The notes beneath the pieces were generated by a model, which searched no databases, had not been told where the DNA came from, and saw nothing but the letters and a program-made list of their open reading frames with translations. Below are positions 45,930 through 53,732 of a DNA stretch of 64,000 bases, in pieces. The position numbers and the translations under genes are program-made. How positions within the stretch are numbered: the stretch's first letter is position 1; each line of letters begins with the position of its first letter. Source of the stretch: Streptomyces sp. NBC_01304 (GTDB lineage Bacteria; Actinomycetota; Actinomycetes; Streptomycetales; Streptomycetaceae); the NCBI RefSeq assembly GCF_035975855.1, contig NZ_CP109055.1, positions 10,594,998 to 10,658,997 of the forward strand, given 5' to 3'.

Positions 45930-46552
45930 CCCAGCGTCACCAAAAGTTCACGAGCGAAGTGGAGTTAACGTCCCATCAGTTCCCCAAGTCAATGTGGGCC
46001 ACATCACACCATCGCAAGATGGCATGCCTCTGAGCTGCGAAAACGCCCGGAGATGCCCGGCCTGTGCACCCCTCATCAACCGGCAGCCTGGCTACATACG
46101 GTGTTCAACGCGCAAGACAAATGAGCCAGACAGCCAGGAGGCCTCCGGGGGCGCCTGCGCACCCCCATGCGAGCTGTCATCCAGCAAACATGCAGTAGCT
46201 TCAGCACAGTTGCCGGCGGTGCTGCCCGCTGGTCGAGGAGCGCGGGAGCGCATAGAACACGCCAAGCGCTTACCCTTCATCCGCTGACGGTGACTGTCTG
46301 CAGTCGAAGACTCGCTGCTGCGCCGCAGGGGGCATGCAGGCGCCCAGAATTCGCCTGGGAATCATGACCAACACACCCTCAAAGGGCGGCAATAGAAAGT
46401 GTGATCAAGGATGCTGCCCCCGTGCGGCGGCCACCGTAATGGCCGCGAACTCCACATCCACCAGGTACGGCCAGGACGGTGAGCGGGTCTCGAAAGGGTG
46501 ACACCCCGGTACTCGGCGAACCGTGGGCCGGCGCAGCGCCGTCCTCGACGGC
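45930..46552. other. Intergenic region upstream of the RHS operon
   Basis: About 620 bases with no credible frame. The part next to the LamG start probably holds its promoter. The right end (from about 46520) begins the stretch that is also present, decayed, at 34.6 kb. Confidence 0.4.
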
Positions 46553-46948
46553 ATGTCCCACCTTCATCTTGAGCAGCCCGGCCTGACCCGGATCACCGTC
46601 GAGGGCGCCGATGAGGAGACCGTGCTCGCCATCGCGCACGCGCTCACTGCCTGCCACAACATCTCCGGGCCACTCCCGTCGCGCCCGATTCCCGGCGAGG
46701 AGCGAGTACACACCTGGATGTACGCCCACACCGAGCCCGCTGCGCCACAGGTTCCGGAGCTGAGCACCGACACCTGTATAGACCAGGCGAGTCGACCGCG
46801 TGCGGCCCCGCGAGTGAGTGCCTGCACCCAAGCCCTTGTTCGCGGCAAAGAGCTCGGCAGCGACCGGCTGGCGGACCGCCATCGAGGGTCGCCGAGGCGG
46901 TCCTGCAGACCTGGAGCAGCAGGCACGGCGAGACGAGCAGGGGAGTGA
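46553..46948 (+). CDS. DUF6207-like small protein
   Basis: The 131-aa frame starts at ATG 46553. Residues 1-35, MSHLHLEQPGLTRITVEGAD and EETVLAIAHALTACH, match the conserved start of the Streptomyces DUF6207 family (hV-x-QPGLxxhxhxxADEETAxAhxxALxxxx). The remainder (HTWMYAHTEPAAPQVPELST and a basic tail) is unlike the usual short family members and may be read-through after a break near codon 60. Function is unknown. A shorter, damaged copy in the same direction is at 34657. Confidence 0.5.
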   Translation: MSHLHLEQPGLTRITVEGADEETVLAIAHALTACHNISGPLPSRPIPGEERVHTWMYAHTEPAAPQVPELSTDTCIDQASRPRAAPRVSACTQALVRGKELGSDRLADRHRGSPRRSCRPGAAGTARRAGE

Positions 46949-47284
46949 AGGCCCGGGGTTGGATGGACTGACGAGAAGTCCTGCCACGTGAGGTACAACT
47001 TTCGTTGTCTGTGGTGCAGTTGGCCTGCTACCGGTATCCTGTTGCCGTTCTGTACGTGCAGAACCACCTGCGGACGGCTACCGCAACTGGCAGAGGGAAA
47101 CTGGGGAATGAAAAAGAGAAGGAAATTGATGGGGCTCTTCAGCCCCACCCGATGACTTCCATCGGCTCTACCCCAGCCTTGCCAAAAACAGCCCGCCATT
47201 CCCGCCGTATCCCCAGGTCAGAGGCCCTTCTCCCGCTGAACTAGCAGGGACGCCCCGGTCGTTGCGATTCCCTGCGAGTCGCCG
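46949..47284. other. Intergenic with a 7-bp hairpin
   Basis: No gene is seen. TGGGGCT (47130-47136) and AGCCCCA (47141-47147) form a perfect hairpin with a CTTC loop; on the minus strand it is followed by a T-rich run, so it could be an intrinsic terminator in that direction, although no minus-strand gene ends here. Confidence 0.4.
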
Positions 47285-47617
47285 ATGGTGACCGCAGCGG
47301 CCGGACTGACGCCGGACCTTCTGAAACTTCCGCCCGCCGCGGCCTGGGTCGTGCTGCTTCTCGCGGTGGTCGGTGTGGCCCTCAAGGTCTACCGGGGCAT
47401 TGCCCAAGAGCGCAGGGCCAACCGCCAGGAGCAGACCGCGAGAGCCGACGCCGAACAGCGGCGTGTCGACCGGCATCGGCTCACGGACCTGGCAGCCGCC
47501 CCCGGTACGCCCCCTGAGATCCGACGGGCCGCCCTGGAAGCTCTGCAGACATATGGGCCGGAGGCAGCGGGACCGTCTCCGGGAGGCGGCACTCAGCCGC
47601 CTGCCTCCCGGGCGTGA
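47285..47617 (+). CDS. Small single-pass membrane protein
   Basis: The 110-aa protein has one N-terminal membrane helix (AAAWVVLLLAVVGVALKVY) followed by a charged helix (GIAQERRANRQEQTARADAE) and a Pro/Gly-rich tail. Such proteins, with a membrane anchor and an Arg/Glu-rich cytoplasmic helix, recur in Streptomyces accessory DNA without known function. The ribosome site is weak; GTG 47288 is an alternative start. Confidence 0.55.
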   Translation: MVTAAAGLTPDLLKLPPAAAWVVLLLAVVGVALKVYRGIAQERRANRQEQTARADAEQRRVDRHRLTDLAAAPGTPPEIRRAALEALQTYGPEAAGPSPGGGTQPPASRA

Positions 47618-47729
47618 CTCATAGCCCGAGCCGAGGGCGGCGCAGCGACGGCAGCCGCGCCGCCTGGCCCTGCCTCGCACAGGGTCGACCCTCTGTGCTC
47701 CCGGGCTTCTGTGTCGTGGACGGGCGGCG

Positions 47730-48278
47730 CTATGCGGTGGTGTTCGCGAGCGCGGCCAGGCCGGACTCCCGCATCACCCGGTCTGCGGTCTCCTGCAGGG
47801 TGCTGGCGGCCGGGATCACGGTCTCCACGCCGCCGGGCAACAGGTCCAGGGGCCGGTACCACTCGGCCAGGACCTCCGGGCTGACTTCGTCCGCGATCGG
47901 CTTGGTCGCGTGCCGCGCGAGGGTCTCCTCGTACGGCACATCGAGGTAGTAACAGTGGGCGCGGCCCCGGTAGTCGGCGAGCAGTCCGGCGAGCATCTCG
48001 CCGTAGTGCGCGACGTACAGGAGCCCTTCGAGCACCGTGTGGAAGCCGTGCTCCATCGCATGACGGACGGTGAGGTCGATCAGGCCGATGTTGGCGCCGC
48101 CGACGACGTCCCGCTCGCGCAGTACGACGCGGCGCAGGTTGTCCTGGCCGACCAGGGCGATGCCGCGTCCGTACCGATTGCGCAGCTCGGCGGCCACAGA
48201 GCTCTTGCCGCTCGCGCTATTGCCGCGCAGCACGATCAGCGTCGTATCGGAGGGGGAGGAGAGCGTCGTCACCGGCAT
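47730..48278 (-). CDS. P-loop kinase-like protein (Zeta-toxin/chloramphenicol kinase fold)
   Basis: The 182-aa protein starts MPVTTLSSPSDTTLIVLRGN and has a Walker A of RGNSASGKSSVAAELR, a LVGQDNLRRVVLRE segment (substrate-facing Asp), VRHAMEHGFHTVLEGLLYVA, CYYLDVPYEETLARHATKP, and a final helix. This is the layout of small kinases related to Zeta toxins and gluconate or chloramphenicol phosphotransferases. The substrate is unknown. No antitoxin-like neighbour is seen, so a housekeeping or modifying kinase is more likely than a toxin. ATG 48278 fits the domain start. Confidence 0.78.
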   Translation of the reverse strand: MPVTTLSSPSDTTLIVLRGNSASGKSSVAAELRNRYGRGIALVGQDNLRRVVLRERDVVGGANIGLIDLTVRHAMEHGFHTVLEGLLYVAHYGEMLAGLLADYRGRAHCYYLDVPYEETLARHATKPIADEVSPEVLAEWYRPLDLLPGGVETVIPAASTLQETADRVMRESGLAALANTTA

Positions 48279-48410
48279 GAGGCTATCCACCAGGTCAGGT
48301 TGGCGGAGGCGTTGTCGTCCTACGAGTCGCCGGTGCTCATGGAGCCGCGCCTCTCCCGGCTGTCGGGGGTCGCCTGGGTGGGGTCTTCCTCCTGCGGTAG
48401 AGGAGCATGA

Positions 48411-48442
48411 GTCAGGGCTGGCCCGATGAGGCCAGCCCTGAC
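48411..48442. terminator. 13-bp perfect hairpin terminator
   Basis: GTCAGGGCTGGCC pairs with GGCCAGCCCTGAC around a CGATGA loop. It lies 30 bases beyond the end of the minus-strand sigma operon (last gene ends at 48472), so it most likely terminates that operon. Confidence 0.7.
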
Positions 48443-48471
48443 GGTGGTGCACTTCGGGTGGTGCCTGCGCT

Positions 48472-49095
48472 TCAGGAGAGCAGAGGCAGGCCCAGGTCTT
48501 GGTTCTCGTCGCTGAGCAGCTCTTGCAGAGCTCCGGCGCAGTGGCGCAGGTGCTGATCCATCGAGTTCATGTTGCCCAAGACCAGAAGGAGTCCAGTGGT
48601 GGCGCCGGGTTGGTTCGACCCGTCGCGCAGCGTTCGGAATGCCCGCGCCTGGAGCGATCGGACCTCGCGCAGGGTGGCTTCGGCGGTATCCCTTGTGAGA
48701 GTCCGGTTTCGCACGACCTCTTCGAGCTGGCGGATCAGATGGCTTGCTCGCGTGAATTGACCTGCCGCCTGGCGCTCAGGGCTGGTGACTCGGATCTCCG
48801 AGTCGATGAGCTGGCGTCGTGACTGCCTCAGATCCTTGAGCAGCTGCTGCAGCATCTCGAGGGCGTACTGGACCTGGCCGTTGTCGTCCTGGCGCTGGGA
48901 ACGGGCGGCCGGCTTGAGGTTGATAGTGGCCGTCAAGGGGGACCGCAGACGCAGCACGCTCAGGTTGGAAAGGCCAGCTTCGCGATGCAAGGCTCCGCTC
49001 AACGAGGTCAGCATGTCCTGGTCGGCGTCGGTGAGCAGTTGGTCGAGCATCTCGTCGCCAGGCTCCGACGGGTTGCGGGCGTGAGTGTCGGTCAT
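48472..49095 (-). CDS. Helical protein co-translated with a sigma factor
   Basis: The 207-aa protein starts at ATG 49095 and overlaps the sigma gene's stop as ATGA. It is almost wholly helical and charged (YALEMLQQLLKDLRQSRRQL, HLIRQLEEVVRNRTLTRDTA), with no membrane segment and no cysteine pair. I do not recognise the family. Tight coupling to a sigma factor suggests a partner such as an anti-sigma or accessory protein, but no anti-sigma motif (HxxxCxxC) is present. The hairpin at 48411 ends the operon. Confidence 0.6.
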   Translation of the reverse strand: MTDTHARNPSEPGDEMLDQLLTDADQDMLTSLSGALHREAGLSNLSVLRLRSPLTATINLKPAARSQRQDDNGQVQYALEMLQQLLKDLRQSRRQLIDSEIRVTSPERQAAGQFTRASHLIRQLEEVVRNRTLTRDTAEATLREVRSLQARAFRTLRDGSNQPGATTGLLLVLGNMNSMDQHLRHCAGALQELLSDENQDLGLPLLS

Positions 49096-49667
49096 TGTGT
49101 GCCTCCCGTCTGCAGGCCCAGGATCTGCTTGAGCCGGGTGCGGGCCCGGCAGTGGTTCTGCCGCACGGCTGCGACGGTCATCTCAAGCGCCTTGCTGGTC
49201 TCTTCGTAGGTGAAACCGTCCTGGGCCCAGGCCATGACCTGTTGTTGCGTCGGCGGGAGCTGGGCCAGGGCGTCCAGGACACGCTGGTTGCCTTCCTTGA
49301 GGGTCACTGTGGCGACGGGGCAGGTGCCACCCGGCCGGTCGGGCACGGGATCAACGGGTCTAGTCCTGCGGTCGTTCTGCTTCAGATAGCAGCGATGGGC
49401 CGTGGTCCGCAGCCAGGCCCGCGGAAACTCCAGGCTCTCCCACTTGTCCGGCAACGCCGCGATGAAGGCCTCGTGCGCGGCATCCGCCGCTTCATAAGGG
49501 GACGCACCCAGGCGCATGAGGAACCGGGTCAGGAACGGCATCTCCTGCTTGTACAGCTTGGCGAACTCGTCCACCACCGGTGCCGCAGGCATGCGGCGTG
49601 GTCGGCTGTCGCTCCCTCGCACCGCTGCCGGCAGGGGCGGCCTTGGCGAGGCGGGCAGTTCAGCCAT
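49092..49667 (-). CDS. ECF-type RNA polymerase sigma factor
   Basis: The product directs RNA polymerase to a set of promoters. After a Pro/Arg-rich N-terminus, region 2 is EMPFLTRFLMRLGASPYEAA, DAAHEAFIAALPDKWESLEF and PRAWLRTTAHRCYLKQNDRR. Region 4 is LDALAQLPPTQQQVMAWAQD with GFTYEETSKALEMTVAAVRQ and NHCRARTRLKQIL. The 191-aa length is normal for ECF factors. ATG 49667 overlaps the preceding gene (ATGGCTGA). The operon is membrane protein, sigma factor, helical protein. Confidence 0.85.
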   Translation of the reverse strand: MAELPASPRPPLPAAVRGSDSRPRRMPAAPVVDEFAKLYKQEMPFLTRFLMRLGASPYEAADAAHEAFIAALPDKWESLEFPRAWLRTTAHRCYLKQNDRRTRPVDPVPDRPGGTCPVATVTLKEGNQRVLDALAQLPPTQQQVMAWAQDGFTYEETSKALEMTVAAVRQNHCRARTRLKQILGLQTGGTQ

Positions 49668-49896
49668 GGTCGCCGCCACGCTGGGCCTTGGGCGTCCCTA
49701 CCTCGATGTCGACTCGCCAGCCGGAGTTGCGCTCGCGCAGACGGCTGCCGGGCGGGAGCGACCGGGTCCGCTCGCTCAGCCCCTGCTGGCCGGCCTCAGC
49801 CACCTTGATCTGGGCGCGGCCGGTGATCCATGCATGGACCACCCGCAGGAGCCACACCGCGAGCGCCCCCATCAAGGCGATCAACACCGGGTCCAT
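49660..49896 (-). CDS. Small membrane protein upstream of a sigma gene
   Basis: The 78-aa protein has an N-terminal membrane helix (MDPVLIALMGALAVWLLRVV) and a polar, basic C-terminal part (SERTRSLPPGSRLRERNSGW). ATG 49896 is used; the frame opens further upstream without support. It is the first gene of the sigma operon and overlaps the sigma start, so it could feed a membrane signal to the sigma factor; that role is inferred from context only. Confidence 0.6.
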   Translation of the reverse strand: MDPVLIALMGALAVWLLRVVHAWITGRAQIKVAEAGQQGLSERTRSLPPGSRLRERNSGWRVDIEVGTPKAQRGGDHG

Positions 49897-50088
49897 GCCG
49901 GCCTCCGTTCTGCTCGGCGACACCCTGCGCGCCGCGTACACCCCCTAGTGCAGAACACCACCGCAGATGTGACATCGGTTCCTCGCATCGGAATCCCGGC
50001 CACCTTGTGCCGTGCTGTCCGAGTGAACAAACGCTGGGCGGCGGGTCATTGATCGCACGCCTGCTGTCTTCACGGGTACAGAGGACAG

Positions 50089-50420
50089 ATGATCACCAGC
50101 CGTATCCGCAGCCGCCGCTCATGGGCTCTCGTCGCCCTGCCGTGCGCCCTGTTCCTCTCCTTCGCAGCCGCGCCCGCGGTGTCTGCGGATGTCCCGGCGG
50201 GGCCGGTGCCGTTGAAGACGTCGCTGCAGAAGGCCGTCGCCCTGCTGCCGGTGGTCGAGGAGATCCTGATTGCGGAGGCCACCACGGAGGTCACCCGGGC
50301 GAGGGCTGCGCGGTGACCGAGGGGGAGTGGGTGTCGTACTACGACGACCAGACGATCACCGGCAATCCGGGGCATCAGATCGACATCGATCACATGGTAT
50401 CCGTAGCCGCGACGGCCTAG
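50089..50420 (+). pseudogene. Broken secreted HNH nuclease gene
   Basis: The 5' part encodes a signal peptide (SWALVALPCALFLSFAAAPA) and LKTSLQKAVALLPVVEEILI AEA, as in Streptomyces secreted HNH proteins (DUF1524-like). A frameshift near 50290 moves the rest to another frame, which reads GCAVTEGEWVSYYDDQTITG and QIDIDHMVSVA, the family's catalytic DIDHMVPL motif. The gene then stops at 50420, losing the C-terminal half. It is a frameshifted, truncated pseudogene. Confidence 0.75.
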
Positions 50421-50437
50421 TTGGGCGTTCTCCCATG

Positions 50438-51349
50438 TCAGCACGTCACCGGTATGCCGGAGTCCGTACTGCCGGCTCCTCCGGGGGAGATCCTCACGCG
50501 CAGCGCACTTATGACGCTGCGGGAGAGCATCGATCGCTTGGGCGCGTACCTCCACCGAGTTGGTCCGGACATCCACTGAGGTGGTTCGGAGAACGCGTGT
50601 ACGCCTGTGTGGCCTTCAGGCAGCAGGCACCACAGCGTCAGTTGCGGTGCAGCCGTGCACACCGGCTGGAACTTGCATGCGGTGGGCGCCTCCCAAAGGT
50701 TCGAATCGTGCGCCGGCGGGGCCGCCTGCCACGAGGCCCACCGAGGCGTGGTGTCTAGGTCGACAAGGGTGCGGTGTAGGCCCTCATGTCCGGGGAACAA
50801 CAAGCAATCGTCGCCGAGGTCGCCTCCGGTGCTTGAGTGGCAGACGGACAGACGAGTCCTCACCCGTTGTGGCCGCGACGGGACCGGCGGGCTGGTGCTG
50901 TCCGGCTGTGGTGTTGCTTCGGCCGCGGCCTTGCGGTTCCGATAGGCCGTCTGACGGCAGGCGTTCGAGCAGAAGAGGCGCGGTCTGCCCCCGTGCATCT
51001 GCCCGGGAGATGGTTGATGCAACTCGAATTGAGCTTGGCACTGGGCGCAGTGCCTGGTCAGGGGCGGGACTTCCTGCCGCGCCCGCCCTGCGTCCGCTGC
51101 ACGGAACTCGTCAACCACATCGAGGACGTCTGAATGCCGCAGCTTGTTCCTGGCCCTATGAAGCAGCCCCTGTACACCCTGCTCCGAGATCCCCATCTCG
51201 GAGGCGACCGTCGCCACAGGGTGCCCCTGGAAGACCATGCGGAAAGCCGAGGCCTCGCGGGGCGTGAGCCTGCGCAGCACTTCCTCGATCTGGATCGAGG
51301 AAGTGCTGCGGTTCGCCGTGGGATCACGGAAGGTGTGCTGCCGCCTCAC
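50438..51349 (-). CDS. Sigma-region-4-like HTH protein with zinc-finger motif
   Basis: The 303-aa protein begins at GTG 51349, overlapping the stop of the membrane-protein gene as GTGA, with GGGGAGAGGGGG upstream. Residues 20-85 are a sigma region 4-like helix-turn-helix (VLRRLTPREASAFRMVFQGH, PVATVASEMGISEQGVQGLL, HRARNKLRH). A region 2 is absent. A Cys motif follows (HCAQCQAQFEL then RLFCSNACRQTAYRNRK), the actinobacterial CxxC...CSxxCRQxAYR finger. The C-terminal half (HSSTGGDLGDDCLLFPGHEG, LWCLLPEGHTGVHAFSEP) has repeated CxLPxGHxGxH-like elements. It is probably a DNA-binding regulator. The frame upstream of 51349 is not coding. Confidence 0.65.
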   Translation of the reverse strand: MRRQHTFRDPTANRSTSSIQIEEVLRRLTPREASAFRMVFQGHPVATVASEMGISEQGVQGLLHRARNKLRHSDVLDVVDEFRAADAGRARQEVPPLTRHCAQCQAQFELHQPSPGQMHGGRPRLFCSNACRQTAYRNRKAAAEATPQPDSTSPPVPSRPQRVRTRLSVCHSSTGGDLGDDCLLFPGHEGLHRTLVDLDTTPRWASWQAAPPAHDSNLWEAPTACKFQPVCTAAPQLTLWCLLPEGHTGVHAFSEPPQWMSGPTRWRYAPKRSMLSRSVISALRVRISPGGAGSTDSGIPVTC

Positions 51350-51741
51350 TGCTGCCCCCTCTCCCCAGCCATCGGCAACTGCACGGTGTCGGGGCGCAGC
51401 TCCGTCAAGGCCTCGCGGACCACGGCGACTTGTCCGGCGGTGAGGTTGATTGTCGAGGGCTGCGGCGCGACGGCGCCAGCCCCTGAGGGCTGCGCCGGTT
51501 CTCCAGCCGGGACTGCCTCGCCAGCGGTGTTGCGCCACTTGCCCCACGGCAGGAAGCAGGACAACGCACCGATCACCTGGCTCAGCCCGACCAGGACATC
51601 CGGCACGTCCTCCGCTTGCGTCTTGTCGAGCACCGCTCGGATGACCCAGGCCACGAGGGCAGCCAGGACGACCACGAGCGCGATGACGCACACCACGTAG
51701 ATCAGCGAGCCGGAGAAGAGACCGGCAGACAGCACATACAC
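51346..51741 (-). CDS. Membrane protein preceding the sigma-like gene
   Basis: The 131-aa protein starts at GTG 51741 with GGAGGT five bases upstream. One long membrane segment (LIYVVCVIALVVVLAALVAW) and a second hydrophobic stretch (VLVGLSQVIGALSCFLPW) are followed by a Pro/Ala-rich tail and a helix (TAGQVAVVREALTELRPDTV). It is coupled to the sigma-like gene by a GTGA overlap, repeating the membrane protein plus sigma arrangement seen elsewhere in the window. Confidence 0.6.
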   Translation of the reverse strand: MYVLSAGLFSGSLIYVVCVIALVVVLAALVAWVIRAVLDKTQAEDVPDVLVGLSQVIGALSCFLPWGKWRNTAGEAVPAGEPAQPSGAGAVAPQPSTINLTAGQVAVVREALTELRPDTVQLPMAGERGQQ

Positions 51742-51805
51742 GAACGACCTCCGAGACGCGAAAAGCCCCGGTCAGCAGACCGAGGCTTGGAGACGACGGG
51801 CAAAC

Positions 51806-51836
51806 AAAAAAGCCCCCGCCTCCCGGAGGGGGAAGC
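51806..51836 (-). terminator. Intrinsic terminator with T6 run
   Basis: Reading the minus strand, a GC-rich hairpin (51812-51836, arms CCCCC and GGGGG) is followed by six T residues (complement of 51806-51811). It would end transcripts coming from the recombinase fragment and separate them from the membrane-protein gene that starts at 51741. Confidence 0.6.
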
Positions 51837-51995
51837 AGGAGCAGCAGGGGTGCACAGGTATACCCGCGCGAGGACGAGTCTGCCATGAAGCGCGCCCCGA
51901 GTGACGCCCCGCCTCCACCTGCACCTTCTTGGACTGCAAGGACTAAGGAGGGAAGCACAGGTTTCGTAACGCACGCTCAGGCGGGCCAGCCCGAA

Positions 51996-52316
51996 TTACT
52001 CGACAGCGGGCAGCGCCGCCGGCCGGGCACTTGGAATGAGCGAGTCACGCCCGACCGCGAGTTCCGGAACGTACTTGTACAGCGTCGTACGTGAGACGCC
52101 CAGCAACTTCGCAATCGAAGTGATGGTGTTCTCCGGGTCGGTCAGCAGGCCGCGGGCGTGACGGATCTGTTCCTCCGTCATGGCGGGTGGCCGGCCGATC
52201 CGCTCACCGCGGGCTCGCGCGGCTGCTAGGCCCTCGTGGGTGCCTTGCATGATCGATTGTTGGACGCCCTCTTCCGATGAGAGTTCACCTGCCATGCTGA
52301 GCAGCTGAGTTCCCAC
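51996..52316 (-). pseudogene. C-terminal tail of a serine recombinase
   Basis: The 106 residues contain MQGTHEGLAAARARGERIGR PPAMTEEQIRHARGLL and a helix-turn-helix (SIAKLLGVSRTTLYKYVPEL), the linker and DNA-binding tail of Tn3-type resolvases/invertases. The catalytic Ser domain is missing; the upstream sequence at 52340 belongs to a different gene on the other strand. It is therefore a truncated remnant, possibly from an excised element. Confidence 0.75.
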
Positions 52317-52339
52317 TCTTTTCCCCTTGGAGAGCAGAC

Positions 52340-52702
52340 GTGGACTTGAGCGCCACCGGCGAGCCCGTCATCGTGCAGGAGGACACCCAAGTCGATGTCG
52401 GTGTTCACCTTCGGCCGGGCACTTTGACCCTCACCCAGAACGGCCTGGACTTCGCGGTGTGGCACGCCTTGGTGAGGTTCGCCTCTGTCCAGGCGAATCC
52501 GTGGACAGCGCAGGAGGTCAAGTTCTCGGCCCAGGACCCGGACGGTAAGTCCGTGCCATTGACCGTGGATCTACTCAACGACGCCTGCGACGGTCCCAGG
52601 GCTGGCGTTCCCGCCGGGATTTGGAAGGTCGTTGCCCTCGCGGCGACCTCCGCCGGAGATGTCGGCATCACCTACACGCCCCCTGGCCCGAGCCTGATGT
52701 AG
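52340..52702 (+). CDS. Hypothetical protein of 120 aa
   Basis: I do not recognise the family. The sequence is mostly beta-like (DTQVDVGVHLRPGTLTLTQN, WHALVRFASVQANPWTAQEV, KFSAQDPDGKSVPLTVDLLN) with no Cys pairs, signal peptide or membrane helix apart from a single Cys. The start is GTG 52340 with GGAGAG a short distance upstream. The resolvase remnant is divergent and only 24 bases away, so rearrangement may have altered its promoter. Confidence 0.5.
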   Translation: MDLSATGEPVIVQEDTQVDVGVHLRPGTLTLTQNGLDFAVWHALVRFASVQANPWTAQEVKFSAQDPDGKSVPLTVDLLNDACDGPRAGVPAGIWKVVALAATSAGDVGITYTPPGPSLM

Positions 52703-53453
52703 GGGAGGTGGCGAACGGTGTGTCGGTGAGCTCCGACTTCCGCTGCCCCCTGACGGTCGTGCGGTCCGGCCTTCATGGCCGGCGTGCCGATCGGTTTCGA
52801 GGTCCTGGAACGCCTGCACCTGATGGGCGCAATGAGGGCCCGACTTGCTTATGGGCGGTCCGGGTCGTAGAAGGTGCCCGCGTCGGTGGAATCCCCGAGG
52901 ACCTGCTCGTCAGACTCGGCGTGCTCCACGTAGCTTGCCGAGACGGGCGCGGGCGTGACGGGTTCACCTGTGGTCTGACCTGCGCTCACGGTGGCTGCCG
53001 CCGCTGCGTTCTCCTGTGCAAGGGCATTGGCGCCTTGCACAGGAGGTGGGAGCGCCCGCGGCAACGGACGAACCCGCAGCATGTGGCTGACCGTCCGGAC
53101 CAGGACAGGGCCACCGCCCCGAAGACATGGCTCGGGAACTGTGTGCCCTAGCATCCATGGGCCTTTGGCGTTGCGGGATGGCGGACAAACCATTCGGATG
53201 AAACGAAACAAAGTGGCGTCTGACCTGCACCTGGGGCTGCGCGCATCCGAATCGGAGGGAGTCGGCGGGCATTTTCCCCAGCCGGTAGGCGGTTGGGGCA
53301 CCTCAGAGCCGACTTCAAGGCCGGTACGTATCCGGAAAACGAGTGCCCTGGAAGCTCCTGTGCCGGGCGGCGGTTCATGTCACGGTGAGTACACGTCAGG
53401 GGCGGCAACCCATGACGTACCGTCAACGACCGTCCGGACCAAGGAATTTGACC
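52703..53453. other. Long stretch without a supported gene
   Basis: A minus-strand frame at 52849-53301 has Ala/Pro-rich sequence (VQGANALAQENAAAAATVSA, EHAESDEQVLGDSTDAG) whose 3' half could be coding, but its 5' half has poor codon bias and I see no domain or ribosome site. The remainder probably carries the promoter of the small membrane protein at 53454. Confidence 0.35.
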
Positions 53454-53666
53454 ATGACCCGATACATCCCTGTTCAGAATGCGCCGGTGCCCGAGGGCGC
53501 CTTCTGTATCGGCCTGCCCAGCGGCCGGCGCTTCGCCGTCCCCGCACTCCTGCCCGTCGGCACCCTGGTGATCGTGCTGGTCTCCCTGGGGTACGACGTG
53601 TCCGCCGCTATTGCGGCGCTCCTGGCAGTGGGCGCTGCTTCGCGCGAACTGACCCGCGCACGCTGA
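53454..53666 (+). CDS. Small membrane protein
   Basis: This 70-aa protein starts at ATG 53454 with AAGGAA upstream. It has two short hydrophobic segments (FAVPALLPVGTLVIVLVSLG and VSAAIAALLAVGAASREL). No family is recognised. It lies 67 bases before the triple-HTH regulator on the same strand. Confidence 0.55.
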   Translation: MTRYIPVQNAPVPEGAFCIGLPSGRRFAVPALLPVGTLVIVLVSLGYDVSAAIAALLAVGAASRELTRAR

Positions 53667-53732
53667 CGAGTTCCTCAACCCCTTGGCGGTGCCGTTCGAC
53701 GGCACCGCCCCGTTGGCCGTTGAGGAGCAGCG

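Noticed and set aside
47730..48278. Zeta-type toxin of a toxin-antitoxin pair
   Set aside because: The P-loop kinase fold fits, but there is no small antitoxin gene next to it.
50690..50715. tRNA T-arm-like GGTTCGAATCG
   Set aside because: No acceptor stem or anticodon arm can be drawn around it, and it lies inside a coding gene on the other strand.
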